The notes under the pieces are model-generated. The model saw only the letters and a program-made list of their open reading frames with translations. It made no database searches and was not told the DNA's origin. A program made the translations under genes and the position numbers. Below, piece by piece: positions 47,207-56,498 of a stretch of DNA of 64,000 bases. Source of the stretch: Cupriavidus malaysiensis (lineage in GTDB: Bacteria > Pseudomonadota > Gammaproteobacteria > Burkholderiales > Burkholderiaceae); assembly GCF_001854325.1 (NCBI RefSeq), contig NZ_CP017754.1, positions 1,674,001 to 1,738,000 of the forward strand. Reading direction: 5' to 3'. Numbering within the stretch: position 1 is the first letter of the stretch; each line of letters opens with the position of its first letter.

Positions 47207-48217
47207 TCAATCCAGGCGGACGCCACCTTCCTTGACCACGGCCGCCCAGCGCGTCCGTTCGCTGGCGAAGAAGCGGTTGGTTTCCGGCGGCGTCATGGTC
47301 ACCACCTCGGCGCCCTGGGCGGTGAGCTGGGCGCGCACTTCCGGCAGGCGGATGATGCGGATCAGTTCGGCGGACAGGCGCGCCACCAGCGCGTCCGGCA
47401 TCGCGGCCGGCGCCATCACGCCCTGCCAGGTGCCGGACTCGAAGCCGGGCACGCCCTGCTCGGCGATGGTCGGCACCTGCGCAATCAAGGGCATGCGCGT
47501 CTTCTTGGAGACGGCCAGCAGCTTGAGCTTGCCGGCCTGCACCTGCGGCAGCGTGGCCAGCATGCCGTTCATCAGGACCTGGGCGGTGCCGGCGACGGTA
47601 TCGGTCACGGCCTGCGAGCCGCCCTTGTAGGGCACGTACTGCCACTTGGCGCCGGTGGCCTGGGCCACCGCCACGCCGGCCAGGTGCGGCGCGCTGCCGA
47701 TCGCGGTGACGGCGAAGTTCAGTGGCGTGCGCCGCGACAGTTCCACCACTTCCTTGAGGTTGCCCGCCGGCACGGACGGATGGACCACCAGCAGGTGCGG
47801 CGAATAGGCCAGCATGGCCACGCCGCGCAGGTCCTTGCCGGGATCGAAGCTGAGCTTGGTGTAGACCGAGGGGCTGATGGCCAGGGCGCCGACGTCGCAC
47901 TGCATCAGCGTGTGGTGGTCGGCGCCGGCCTGCGCCACCATGGCCGCGCCGATATTGCCGTTGGCGCCGGGACGGTTGTCGATCACGATGGGCTGGCCCA
48001 GCGCTTCGCCCAGGTGGCGGCTGATCAGGCGCGCGATGATGTCCGACGAGCCGCCGGCCGGGTAGGGCACCACCAGGCGGATCGGACGGGTAGGCCAGTC
48101 GGCGGCCCTGGCCGTGCGCGGCGCGCCCAGCAGGGTGGCGCTGCCGAGCGCGGCGAGGGAGGGGGGGGCGCCGAGGGCGCCAAGCTGCTGCAGGAAGTGC
48201 CGGCGGTTCGAAGGCAT
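47207..48217 (-). CDS. Bug-family solute-binding protein
   Basis: 336-residue periplasmic receptor of the tripartite tricarboxylate transporter type. It begins with a Tat/Sec signal (NRRHFLQQLGALGA ... ARA-A). The mature start DWPTRPIRLVVPYPAGGSSD and IVIDNRPGANGNIGA are diagnostic. Unlike the remnant at 13122-13445 this one is full length. No TctA/TctB partners are near, as usual for orphan Bug proteins. Ligand unknown. Confidence 0.93.
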   Translation of the reverse strand: MPSNRRHFLQQLGALGAPPSLAALGSATLLGAPRTARAADWPTRPIRLVVPYPAGGSSDIIARLISRHLGEALGQPIVIDNRPGANGNIGAAMVAQAGADHHTLMQCDVGALAISPSVYTKLSFDPGKDLRGVAMLAYSPHLLVVHPSVPAGNLKEVVELSRRTPLNFAVTAIGSAPHLAGVAVAQATGAKWQYVPYKGGSQAVTDTVAGTAQVLMNGMLATLPQVQAGKLKLLAVSKKTRMPLIAQVPTIAEQGVPGFESGTWQGVMAPAAMPDALVARLSAELIRIIRLPEVRAQLTAQGAEVVTMTPPETNRFFASERTRWAAVVKEGGVRLD

Positions 48218-48240
48218 GGTGCTGTCTCCAAGGATTTTGT

Positions 48241-48257
48241 TGTATGTTGTCGTACAT
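48241..48257. promoter_or_regulatory. operator-like element ATGT-N6-ACAT upstream of Bug gene
   Basis: TGTATGTTGTCGTACAT contains overlapping inverted repeats 25 bases upstream of the Bug start on the minus strand; resembles GntR-type sites. The regulator is not in the window. Confidence 0.35.
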
Positions 48258-48466
48258 CATAAGGTAAAAAACCGGGGCACGCCTGACCTTGCCCGCCTGC
48301 CCGCGCGCGGGCCACGGTTGCTTGGATGCAGATCCAATACTGGTATGGATTTCACGGAATTTCAGGGATTTCCCGCAGGCGGCGACAGGTGCGGGGAAAG
48401 GCATCGGCATGCCGTCCCGGCGCGTGGCGGCCCCGGGCGGGAGGACGGGATGGGCAATCTCCTTAT

Positions 48467-48484
48467 GTCATCTGATACGATGAC
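48467..48484. promoter_or_regulatory. operator-like palindrome GTCATC-N6-GATGAC
   Basis: Perfect 6-base arms 97 bases upstream of the SulP ATG in the 363-base spacer 48218-48580. No gene seen in the spacer. Regulator unknown. Confidence 0.45.
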
Positions 48485-48580
48485 TTGGGCGAAGGTGACT
48501 TGAGCGGGTCGGTCCAGGCGGGCCGCCCGCCGATCAAGCGCAGGCTTGATCTCCCGCCCCCACTCGCGCAGGATGCCTCC

Positions 48581-50368
48581 ATGTCCAGTTCCCTGCCCCC
48601 GAACCCAGGCCCACCCGCGCGGGATCCTTCTGCGCATGCCGCGCGGCTGCCCGGCCTGCTGCGCGGCATGCGCCCGCTCGACCGCGCCGGCGTGGTGCGC
48701 GATGCCCTGGCCGGCCTCCAGCTCGCCTCGATGAACGTGCCGCAACTGCTCGGCTATGCCCGCATCGCCGGCATGCCGGCGGTGGCCGGCCTCTACACGG
48801 CGGTGCTGCCGGTGATGGCCTTCGCGCTGTTCGGTGCCTCGCGCCACCTGGTGGTGGCGGCCGATTCCGCCACCGCCACCATCCTGGCCGGCCAGGTCGG
48901 CGCGATGGCGCCGGCGGGCAGCGCCGAGTACGCCGCGCTGGCGGGCATGGTGGCCTTGATGACCGCCGCGCTGCTGCTGCTGGCGCGCCTGTTCCGCCTC
49001 GGCTTCCTGGCCGATTTCCTGTCACGCACGGTGCTGGTCGGCTTCCTGGCCGGGGTCGGCGTGCAGGTGGGCATCGCCATGCTGGGCGACATGCTCGGCC
49101 TGGCGGTCCATGCCACACGCTCGACCGACCAGGTGCTGGCGCTGCTGCGCCACCTGCCGGAGATCCGCCTGCCCACGTTGGGCATCTCGGTGCTGGTGGT
49201 CGCTACGATCCTGCTCGGCAAGCGCTACGTGCCGCGCTGGCCGGTGGCGCTGGTCGCGGTGGTTGCCGGCATCGCTCTCAGCCACGCCACCGGCTTCGCC
49301 GCCCGCGGCATCGCCGTGATCGGCCCGGTCGCCGGCGGGCTGCCGGCCCTGCGCCTGCCGCTGGTGGGCTGGCAGCAAGTGCTGGAGCTGGTGCCGGTGG
49401 CCGGCTCCTGCTTCGTCATGATCGTGGCGCAGAGCGCCGCTGCCGGGCGGGCCTTCGCCGAGCGCTACGACGAACGCTTCGATGGCGACGCCGACATCCT
49501 CGGGCTGGCCGCCGCCAATGCCGGCGCTGCCCTGAGCGGTACCTTCGTCGTCAACGGCAGCCCGACCCAGACCGCCATGGCGGACCAGGCGGGGGCGCGC
49601 AGCCAGCTGGCGCAACTGGTGTTCGCCGCCATGGTGGTGGTGGTGCTGCTGTGCCTCAGTGGCTGGCTGCAATACCTGCCGCACTGCGTGCTGGCCGGCG
49701 TGGTGTTCACCATCGCGATCGGGCTGGTCGACGTGGGCAAGCTGCGGGCGATCCGCGCCGAGAGCCCGGGCGAGTTCCGCCTGGCGCTGGTCACCGCGGC
49801 CGCGGTGGTGCTGGTGGGGGTCGAGCACGGCATCCTGCTGGCCATCGCGCTGTCCCTGCTGCGCCACGTGCGCCACAGCTACCGGCCCCACACCACCATG
49901 CTGCTGCCGGGGCCGGACGGGCGCTGGCTGCCGATGCCGGCCGCGCCCGGCAGGGAGACCGCCCCGGGCCTGATCGTCTACCACTTCGGCGCGGACCTCT
50001 TCTATGCCAATGACAACGCCTTCGTCGGCGAGGTGCGGCGGCTGGTGGCGCACGCGCCGCGGCCGGTGCGCTGGTTCCTGGTGGACGCCGGCGCCATCAC
50101 CGACCTGGACTATTCGGCCGGGCGCTCGCTCGGCAATCTGTGCACGCAGCTGGCGCAGCAGGGCGTCCGGGTGCTGTTCGCGCGCGTCAACCACTACCTG
50201 CATGCCGACATGGTGCGGCACGGCATCGCCCACATGGTCGGCGAGGCGCGCATCTTCGCCACCATGCACGAGGCGCTGGCCGCCGTCCATGCCGAAGGCG
50301 GCATCCCCGGCACCTGGCCGGGCAACGGCATGGAGGCGGCTGCCAGCGGCGGCGCGACAGCCGGCTAG
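48581..50368 (+). CDS. SulP-family anion transporter with STAS domain
   Basis: 595-residue transporter. SulP N-terminal motifs are present: DALAGLQLASMNVPQLLGYA, AGMPAVAGLYTAVLPVMAF, with about 10-12 helices. NGSPTQTAMADQAGARSQLA is the conserved central segment. The C-terminal STAS domain (about 455-590) reads FLVDAGAITDLDYSAGRSLG and VLFARVNHYL. Substrates in the family are sulfate, bicarbonate or dicarboxylates; it cannot be resolved here. ATG 48581 is preceded by GCAGGATGCC. Confidence 0.92.
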   Translation: MSSSLPPNPGPPARDPSAHAARLPGLLRGMRPLDRAGVVRDALAGLQLASMNVPQLLGYARIAGMPAVAGLYTAVLPVMAFALFGASRHLVVAADSATATILAGQVGAMAPAGSAEYAALAGMVALMTAALLLLARLFRLGFLADFLSRTVLVGFLAGVGVQVGIAMLGDMLGLAVHATRSTDQVLALLRHLPEIRLPTLGISVLVVATILLGKRYVPRWPVALVAVVAGIALSHATGFAARGIAVIGPVAGGLPALRLPLVGWQQVLELVPVAGSCFVMIVAQSAAAGRAFAERYDERFDGDADILGLAAANAGAALSGTFVVNGSPTQTAMADQAGARSQLAQLVFAAMVVVVLLCLSGWLQYLPHCVLAGVVFTIAIGLVDVGKLRAIRAESPGEFRLALVTAAAVVLVGVEHGILLAIALSLLRHVRHSYRPHTTMLLPGPDGRWLPMPAAPGRETAPGLIVYHFGADLFYANDNAFVGEVRRLVAHAPRPVRWFLVDAGAITDLDYSAGRSLGNLCTQLAQQGVRVLFARVNHYLHADMVRHGIAHMVGEARIFATMHEALAAVHAEGGIPGTWPGNGMEAAASGGATAG

Positions 50369-50396
50369 TGGGCTGCCGGCTAGTGGGCTGCCGGCT
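50361..50396. repeat. 15-bp tandem repeat, 2.4 copies
   Basis: CCGGCTAGTGGGCTG repeated exactly, overlapping the SulP stop codon. Confidence 0.85.
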
Positions 50397-50425
50397 CCGA
50401 CGGCGGAGCGCGGAGCCGCGCAGGC

Positions 50426-50872
50426 CTAGAGCAATGACTTGCCCTGGGCCAGCACCTTGTCGCAGACCTGCTTGGTCATCTCGGCCTTGAGGCCGCCGCC
50501 GCTCAGGTCGAGCTGCTGGCCGTTGCCGCTGTCGAGGATGCCCTTGGCGCCGCTGGAATAGCCGCTGTCGGACCCGGCGGAGCCGCCCAGCTTGCCCATC
50601 AGCGAGTTCTTGACCGAGCTGGCGGCATTGCCGCCCAGGTAGTTGTTCTTGATGCAGAACTCGAGCAGGCCGGCCACGTTGCCGGTGCTGCCCGAGACCA
50701 GCGACTGACCTGACAGCGCGCCGCCGAGGTTGCCCAGGCTGCCGGTCCCGGACGAGGAGCCGCCGCCGGCCTTGTTGAGCAGGTCGCCGAGCTGGGCCTG
50801 GGCGCTGCCCGCGGCGAGCAGGGCGGCGCCCAGCAGGACCGCCATGGCGGCGCGGTGGGTGCGAGCCTTCAT
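50426..50872 (-). CDS. DUF2501 (YjjA-like) secreted protein
   Basis: 148-residue exported protein. Signal peptide MKARTHRAAMAVLLGAALL, cleavage near AQAQ. The mature part is Gly/Ser-rich and ends with the family segment LLEFCIKNNYLGGNAAS, then MTKQVCDKVLAQGKSLL, with two conserved Cys. Function unknown; related to YjjA. Start at ATG 50872 rather than an earlier in-frame ATG because the signal peptide begins there and GAGGATTCTCC is upstream. Confidence 0.87.
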   Translation of the reverse strand: MKARTHRAAMAVLLGAALLAAGSAQAQLGDLLNKAGGGSSSGTGSLGNLGGALSGQSLVSGSTGNVAGLLEFCIKNNYLGGNAASSVKNSLMGKLGGSAGSDSGYSSGAKGILDSGNGQQLDLSGGGLKAEMTKQVCDKVLAQGKSLL

Positions 50873-50947
50873 GAGGATTCTCCTTTCCGCCGTTCGGGGT
50901 GTCGGCATGCGGGGGGAGACTTCACTATAGCGGGTCGCACGGCGCGC

Positions 50948-51331
50948 TTACCCACCGACTGCCTGCAGCGCCAGGTCGTGGCTGTGCCCGAACCACAGCG
51001 CACGGTCGCGATGGTCGCGCAGCGCGTCGCCGGTATTCGGGTGCAGCAGCACGTCCAGCGCGCCGTGGTGGAGCGCCAGCCACGCCACCAGCCCGCCCAG
51101 CACGTCCGGCGCGAAGGCGATCTGGTAGCTCCAGCAAGGATGCGGCCCGACCGGACGATCGTGCACGCGGCCGAGCGCGATACGCGCGCCGAACGCCGCA
51201 TCGAGGCCGGCGCGCAGCGCCAGTGCCGCGTCGCGGCTGGCGGCGTCGAAATAGACGTGGGCATGCCAGTCGGCAATGGCGCCGGCCGGGTCGGGGCCCG
51301 GATTGCCGTTGGACCGGACTTCGTCATGCAT
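50948..51331 (-). CDS. DOPA 4,5-dioxygenase family protein
   Basis: 127-residue small ferredoxin-like fold protein of the DOPA/extradiol dioxygenase-like group. WHAHVYFDAASRDAALALR, PHPCWSYQIAFAPDVLGGL and LDVLLHPNTGDALRDHRDRALW carry the conserved His residues (HAH, and HPNTGD...H). It probably opens catechol-like rings or is a stress-related homologue. The start is the ATG MHDEVRSNG; upstream in-frame sequence is not family-like. Confidence 0.85.
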   Translation of the reverse strand: MHDEVRSNGNPGPDPAGAIADWHAHVYFDAASRDAALALRAGLDAAFGARIALGRVHDRPVGPHPCWSYQIAFAPDVLGGLVAWLALHHGALDVLLHPNTGDALRDHRDRALWFGHSHDLALQAVGG

Positions 51332-51599
51332 GGCGATTCTCCGCAGGCGGCGCGCCGGCGCGGGGAGGTCCCGTGCCTGGGCGCGCACATGCCGGGCGCG
51401 CCGGCCTTGGGCCGGCGGCGCGTCCGGTGGCGGCCACGGTACCACAGCGGCGCGGCGCGTGCCGCTGTGGTGCGCAGGCGACACCCCCCCCTTCGGGGGA
51501 TCAATTGCAATCGGCGTGTCAGGCAAGAATGCTCTGCGCACGGCCCGGTCATTCGATCCATGCCGCCGCTGCGCATCGCATTTCGGAGGGAGCCCGCTG

Positions 51600-53381
51600 A
51601 TGATCGGCATTGATGTTCCGTTGTCGGTCCTGTTGTCGCTGACCGTGGCCTCGCTGGCATGCTACGCGGCGCTCGAGCTTGCCGGCAGCGTCCGCGGTGC
51701 CGGCACCAGGCGGGCGGGGTGGGCGACATGGGTCCGCCTGCCGTCGCGCCGGCTGGCCATCGCCTTGCTGCTGGGCGGCACCGTGACCGGCGCCTGGCAC
51801 CTGGGTTGGCCGATGCTGCGCGCGCTGCCGGGCCGGATCGGCCTGGATGCGCGCTGGCTGGTCACGGCCGCGGCCGTCGCCTGCCCGCTGGCGCTGGCCG
51901 GTATGCTGCTGCTGGGGCGGCGCGCCAGGCGGCTGACGCGCGCGCTGCAGCAAGCCCGCCTGCAGCTGCAGTACCTGGGGACGCACGATATGCTGACCGG
52001 CCTGCCCAACCGCCAGCAACTGGCCGAACAGATCGCGATCCGCCTGGCCAGCCGCATCGGCCAGGCCATCGAGGCGCGCACCGGCGCCGGGCACGCCGCC
52101 ACGCTGTTCGTGCTGGGCCTGGATAATTTCCGCGCCATCAACGATTCGCTGGGGCACGCGGTCGGCGACGACGTACTCAAGGCCTGCGCGCAGCGCTTGC
52201 GCGAGATGGCGCACGAGGGCGACGTGGTGGCGCGCCTGGGCGGCGACCAGTTCGGCGTGCTGATGCATTCGCGGCCCGGCCGCCTCGAGGCCGCCGCGAT
52301 CGCCACGGCGCTGCGCCAGGTGCTCGGCCGCTACGCGCTGGTGCACGATGTGCGCGTGCGGGTCAGCGCCAGCGTGGGCATCGCCCTGTGCCCGTCCGAC
52401 GGGCGCGATGCCGAATCGCTGCTGCTGGCCGCCGATGCCGCCATGCAGTATGCCAAGCGCGCCGGCCGCAACACGCACCGCTTCTTCGAGGTCGGCATGC
52501 ATGCCGACGCGGCGCGCACCCTGACGCTGCAGCGCGATCTGCAGCGGGCCCTGGACGAGGGGCACCTCAGCCTGGTGTTCCAGCCCAAGTACCGCATCGC
52601 CGGCCGCGCGCTGGCGGGCGCCGAGGCGCTGATCCGCTGGAACCACCCCGAGCTGGGCAACGTGCCGCCGCCGGAATTCATCCCGATCGCCGAACGTTCC
52701 GGGCAGATCATCCAGGTGGGAGAGTGGGTGATCCGGGAGGTCTGCCGCTGGATCCGCGACTGGGACAGCGAAGCCCTGCCGCCGGTGCAGATTTCCATCA
52801 ACCTGTCGGCGGCGCAGTTCGAGGTGCCGGACCTGGCCGGGCGCGTCGACACCATCGTGCGCGCGGCGGGCGTGCGGCCGCAGCGCCTGATGTTCGAGAT
52901 CACCGAATCGGTGGCGATGCAGAACGCCGAACGTGCCGCCGAGACCATCCGCGCCTTCCACGCGCACGGCTTCGAACTGGCCATCGACGATTTCGGCACC
53001 GGCTACTCGAGCCTGGCCTACCTGCAGCGTTTCAAGGTACGCCAGATCAAGGTCGATCGTTACTTCACGCAGGAACTCGATGAGCACGAGACGGAGGGCA
53101 AGGCGCTGCTGTCGGCCATCGTCACGCTGTCGCACGCCCTGCAGATGGAGGTGGTGGCCGAAGGCGTCGAGACCGGCAGCCAGCTCGATACGCTGACCAG
53201 CGTCGGCTGCGACGAGGTGCAGGGCTTCCTGCTGTCGCGGCCCTTGTCCGTGGCCGCCTTCCGCCAGCATCTCAGGGAGCGCCACGGCGCGGCCCACGCG
53301 GCCGGCGCCACCGACGTCACCGACGTGGGCCGGATGCAGGGGCGGGCGGCCGCCGCCGCGCCGGCACCGCAGCCGTCCTGA
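51600..53381 (+). CDS. membrane GGDEF-EAL protein with degenerate GGDQF
   Basis: 593-residue c-di-GMP protein. Three hydrophobic segments at about residues 5-28, 52-66 and 88-106 form a short membrane sensor region that vaguely recalls an MHYT repeat (GAWHLGWPM at 64-72). The GGDEF domain spans 122-295 with active site changed to GGDQF (214-218) and no RxxD inhibitory site (HEGD instead). The EAL domain (about 305-560) is intact: AEALIRWNHPE, DDFGTGYSSLAYL and DRYFTQELDE. It is likely a phosphodiesterase whose cyclase-like domain is regulatory. Confidence 0.9.
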   Translation: MIGIDVPLSVLLSLTVASLACYAALELAGSVRGAGTRRAGWATWVRLPSRRLAIALLLGGTVTGAWHLGWPMLRALPGRIGLDARWLVTAAAVACPLALAGMLLLGRRARRLTRALQQARLQLQYLGTHDMLTGLPNRQQLAEQIAIRLASRIGQAIEARTGAGHAATLFVLGLDNFRAINDSLGHAVGDDVLKACAQRLREMAHEGDVVARLGGDQFGVLMHSRPGRLEAAAIATALRQVLGRYALVHDVRVRVSASVGIALCPSDGRDAESLLLAADAAMQYAKRAGRNTHRFFEVGMHADAARTLTLQRDLQRALDEGHLSLVFQPKYRIAGRALAGAEALIRWNHPELGNVPPPEFIPIAERSGQIIQVGEWVIREVCRWIRDWDSEALPPVQISINLSAAQFEVPDLAGRVDTIVRAAGVRPQRLMFEITESVAMQNAERAAETIRAFHAHGFELAIDDFGTGYSSLAYLQRFKVRQIKVDRYFTQELDEHETEGKALLSAIVTLSHALQMEVVAEGVETGSQLDTLTSVGCDEVQGFLLSRPLSVAAFRQHLRERHGAAHAAGATDVTDVGRMQGRAAAAAPAPQPS

Positions 53382-53406
53382 GCCCCGGCATGCCGAGGCG
53401 GCGGGG

Positions 53407-54111
53407 TCAGGCCCGCTTGGGGATCTCCAGCCCGCGTGCCACCGCCGGCCGCGCCACGAAGGCGGCCAGCACGCGCGCGACGTTGGGGAAGTCGGCGAAG
53501 CCCACCAGCTCGCCCGCTTCGTAGAAGCCCACCAGGTTGCGCACCCACGGGAAGGTGGCGATATCGGCGATGGTGTAGTCGTCGCCCATGATCCAGTCAC
53601 GCCCCGCCAGCCGTTCCTCCAGCACGCCCAGCAGGCGGCGCGCTTCCGCCACGTAGCGGTCGCGCGGGCGCTTGTCCTCGAAGTCGCGGCCGGCGAACTT
53701 GTGGAAAAAGCCCACCTGGCCGAACATCGGCCCGATGCCGGCCATCTGGAACATCAGCCACTGGATGGTCTCGTAGCGTGCCGCCGGTTCCTGCGGCAGC
53801 AGCCGGCCTGCCTTGTCGGCGAGGTAGATCAGGATGGCACCGGATTCGAACAGCGCGAGCGGCTTGCCGCCGGGGCCGTGGGGATCGAGGATGGCGGGTA
53901 TCTTGTTGTTCGGGTTGAGCGACAGGAAGGCGGGCGACATCTGGTCCTGGCTGTCGAAGCGCACCAGGTGGGGCTCGTAGGGCAGGCCGGTCTCCTCCAG
54001 CATGATCGACACCTTGACGCCGTTGGGCGTCGGCAGCGAGTACAGCTGGATGCGGTCCGGATGCGCGGCGGGCCATTTCTGCGTGATGGGGAAGGCGGAC
54101 AGGTCGGACAT
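53407..54111 (-). CDS. glutathione S-transferase, YfcG-like paralogue
   Basis: 234-residue nu-class GST closely resembling the gene at 41212-41907: IQLYSLPTPNGVKVSIMLEE, SLNPNNKIPAILDPHGPGG, LFESGAILIYLADKAGRLLP, YTIADIATFPWVRNLVGF. The active-site Thr/Asn positions are present. It has an N-terminal extension MSDLSAFPITQKWPAAHPDR. It is convergent with the GGDEF-EAL gene. Confidence 0.9.
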   Translation of the reverse strand: MSDLSAFPITQKWPAAHPDRIQLYSLPTPNGVKVSIMLEETGLPYEPHLVRFDSQDQMSPAFLSLNPNNKIPAILDPHGPGGKPLALFESGAILIYLADKAGRLLPQEPAARYETIQWLMFQMAGIGPMFGQVGFFHKFAGRDFEDKRPRDRYVAEARRLLGVLEERLAGRDWIMGDDYTIADIATFPWVRNLVGFYEAGELVGFADFPNVARVLAAFVARPAVARGLEIPKRA

Positions 54112-54195
54112 TGGCGGAGCCTGCAGGGCAGGCGCGAGTCGGGAAAACGCCGATGATAATCGAGGCGGCGCCGGCCTGCCGGCCGCGTGTCCCGG

Positions 54196-54225
54196 GCCAT
54201 CCCGCGCCATCCCACGCCAGCCCGC
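54196..54225. repeat. 10-bp tandem repeat, 3 copies
   Basis: GCCATCCCGC, GCCATCCCAC, GCCAGCCCGC in the spacer upstream of the transpeptidase gene. Confidence 0.7.
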
Positions 54226-54351
54226 TCGATTCCCCTTGCCTGCCATGCGGCACAATGGCCATCTGCGCGCGGCGGCAGCGTGCTTGTGCCGCCGCGCTCC
54301 GGGTTCCGGCCTGGCCTGGGCCGACCCGAGGCACCCTCCAGGGAAGACCCG

Positions 54352-56337
54352 ATGACAAGACGACACCTCGCGCCCGCGTTCGCCGCCATCGCCACGGCCC
54401 AGCTGCTGCTGGCCGCGTGCGGCCACGTTCCGCCAGCGCGGGCGCCGGCCGCCGGCACGCCGCCCGGGGTCGAGGCCGGCTGCCGCGTGCCAGGCGAGCG
54501 CGGTATCGTGGTCGGCGCCGGCCAGCCGGGCGATACCACGCTGCCGGAGCCGGCTTCCGGCTACCGCACCGGACTGCAGCCGGCCTTTGCCCGGCGCTAT
54601 ATGGTGTCGACCTCGAACGCGCTGGCCAGCGCCGCCGGTTGCGCGGTGCTCGCGCGCGGCGGTAGCGCGGCCGACGCGGCGGTCGCCGTGCAGGCGGTCC
54701 TGGGCCTGACCGTGCCCGAGGCTACCGGCCTCGGCGCGGGCGGGCTGCTGCTCTACTACGACGCGGGCAGGAAGACCGTGCAGGCCTACGACGGACGCGA
54801 GACCGCGCCCGCTGCCGCCACCGGCGACTACCTGCGCTATATCGACGCCGCCAGCGAACGCCAGGCGCCCCTGCCCAGCGCGCGCGCCAGCGGCCGCGCG
54901 ATCGGCACCCCCGGCCTGCCGCGCCTGCTGGAGGCAGTGCAGCGGGACCACGGCAGGCTGGCCTGGCGGGACCTGTTCGGCGACGCCATCACGCTGTCCA
55001 CCAACGGCTTCCCCATCGGCGGCCGCCTGGCCGACGCCATCGCTCTCAACGCGGCCAGCCTCAAGCGCGATCGCGCCGCGGCGGCCTACTTTCTCCACGC
55101 CGACGGCTCGCCCAAGGCGCTCGGCACGCGGCTGGCCAATCCCGCCTATGCGGACACGCTGCAGCGGCTGGCGGAGCAGGGCGCCGACGCGTTCTACACC
55201 GGCAGCATCGCGCAGGACATCGTCGCCAGCATCGCCACCACGCGGGCCGCCGACGGCAGCCCGATCACGCCGGGCAAGACCACGCTGGCCGACCTGGCCG
55301 GCTACCAGGCCAAGCGTCGCGAGCCGGTGTGCACCACCTACCGCGAATACTGGGTCTGCGGCATGCCGCCGCCGTCGTCCGGCGGCATCACCGTGGCGTC
55401 GGCGCTCGGCATCCTGGAACACTTCGACCTGGCACGGTACAAGCCGGCCGCCATCGATGGCGAAGGCGGGCACCCGAGTGTGACGGGCGTGCACCTGGTC
55501 AGCGAGGCCGAGCGCCTGGCCTACGCCGACCGCGACAAGTACGTGGCCGACACCGATTTCGTCCCGCTGCCGGGCGGCACCTGGGACACGCTGCTGAACC
55601 AGCGCTACCTGCAGGGCCGCGCCCGCTTGATCGACCTGCGCGCCAGCATGCGGACCGCCAGCCCGGGCAAGCTGGGCACGGTGCCGCTCGGCGTCGACCC
55701 GGCGCTGGCCGAGCACGGCACCAGCCACTTCAGCATCGTCGACGGCGACGGCAACGTCCTGACCGCCACCACCACCGTCGAGAGCAGCATGGGGTCCTTC
55801 CACATGACCCGCGGCTTCCTGCTGAACAACCAGCTGACCGATTTCTCCGCCGACCCCGCCGACCCCGCCGGCACGCCCTACGCCAACCGGCTGGCCCCGG
55901 GCAAGCGTCCGCGCAGCTCGATGGCGCCGACCCTGGTCTTCCGCAAGGCGGCGGACGGTTCCCGCGGCGACTTCCTCATGGCCACCGGCTCGCCCGGCGG
56001 CGGCGCCATCCCGCAGTATGTGGTGAAGACCCTGGTGGGCATGCTCGACTGGGGCCTCGACGCCCAGCAGGCAGCCGGCCTGGTCGACTTCGGCGCCTTC
56101 AACTCGCCCATCACCACGCTGGGCGGCGAGCATCCGTATATCGACACGGCCGACGGCGGCAACCGCGACGCGCTGATCACCGGCCTGCGCGCGCTGGGCC
56201 ACACCGTCGGCACCGCCGCGCAGCCGAGCGGCGTCAACACCATCCTGCGCGTGCGGCGCGACGGCGTGCCGGTCCTGCAAGGCGGCACCGATCCGCGCCG
56301 CGAAGGCGTGGTGCTGGGCGACACCATCCGGCCCTGA
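54352..56337 (+). CDS. ggt: gamma-glutamyltranspeptidase
   Basis: 661-residue secreted enzyme that cleaves glutathione and gamma-glutamyl compounds, processed autocatalytically. The N-terminus is a lipoprotein-type signal (AQLLLAAC, Cys near residue 23). The nucleophile of the small subunit is Thr457 in AEHGTSHFSIVDGDGN. The GPTLVF-like SMAPTLVFRKAADG and GSPGGGAIPQYVVKTL motifs are complete. Long but normal for lipoprotein GGT of this group. ATG 54352 follows GGGAAGACCC. Confidence 0.93.
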   Translation: MTRRHLAPAFAAIATAQLLLAACGHVPPARAPAAGTPPGVEAGCRVPGERGIVVGAGQPGDTTLPEPASGYRTGLQPAFARRYMVSTSNALASAAGCAVLARGGSAADAAVAVQAVLGLTVPEATGLGAGGLLLYYDAGRKTVQAYDGRETAPAAATGDYLRYIDAASERQAPLPSARASGRAIGTPGLPRLLEAVQRDHGRLAWRDLFGDAITLSTNGFPIGGRLADAIALNAASLKRDRAAAAYFLHADGSPKALGTRLANPAYADTLQRLAEQGADAFYTGSIAQDIVASIATTRAADGSPITPGKTTLADLAGYQAKRREPVCTTYREYWVCGMPPPSSGGITVASALGILEHFDLARYKPAAIDGEGGHPSVTGVHLVSEAERLAYADRDKYVADTDFVPLPGGTWDTLLNQRYLQGRARLIDLRASMRTASPGKLGTVPLGVDPALAEHGTSHFSIVDGDGNVLTATTTVESSMGSFHMTRGFLLNNQLTDFSADPADPAGTPYANRLAPGKRPRSSMAPTLVFRKAADGSRGDFLMATGSPGGGAIPQYVVKTLVGMLDWGLDAQQAAGLVDFGAFNSPITTLGGEHPYIDTADGGNRDALITGLRALGHTVGTAAQPSGVNTILRVRRDGVPVLQGGTDPRREGVVLGDTIRP

Positions 56338-56498
56338 GCCGTGCGGCGCGCGCAGCGCCGTCGCGGCCCCCCGACGGTGCCGGCCGCCTGTGCCCGATGA
56401 CCTTGCGCGTAATGGGCAAGGCACGCTCCCTGGTCCAACATGGATCCGAACGCGCGGTACTCCGCGCGAGCGGTTCCCAACCTCACAGGAGCGAAGCC

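Noticed and set aside
51483..51500. c-di-GMP riboswitch upstream of the GGDEF-EAL gene
   Set aside because: Only a simple C-run/TTCG/G-run hairpin is present; the GEMM motifs are not seen.
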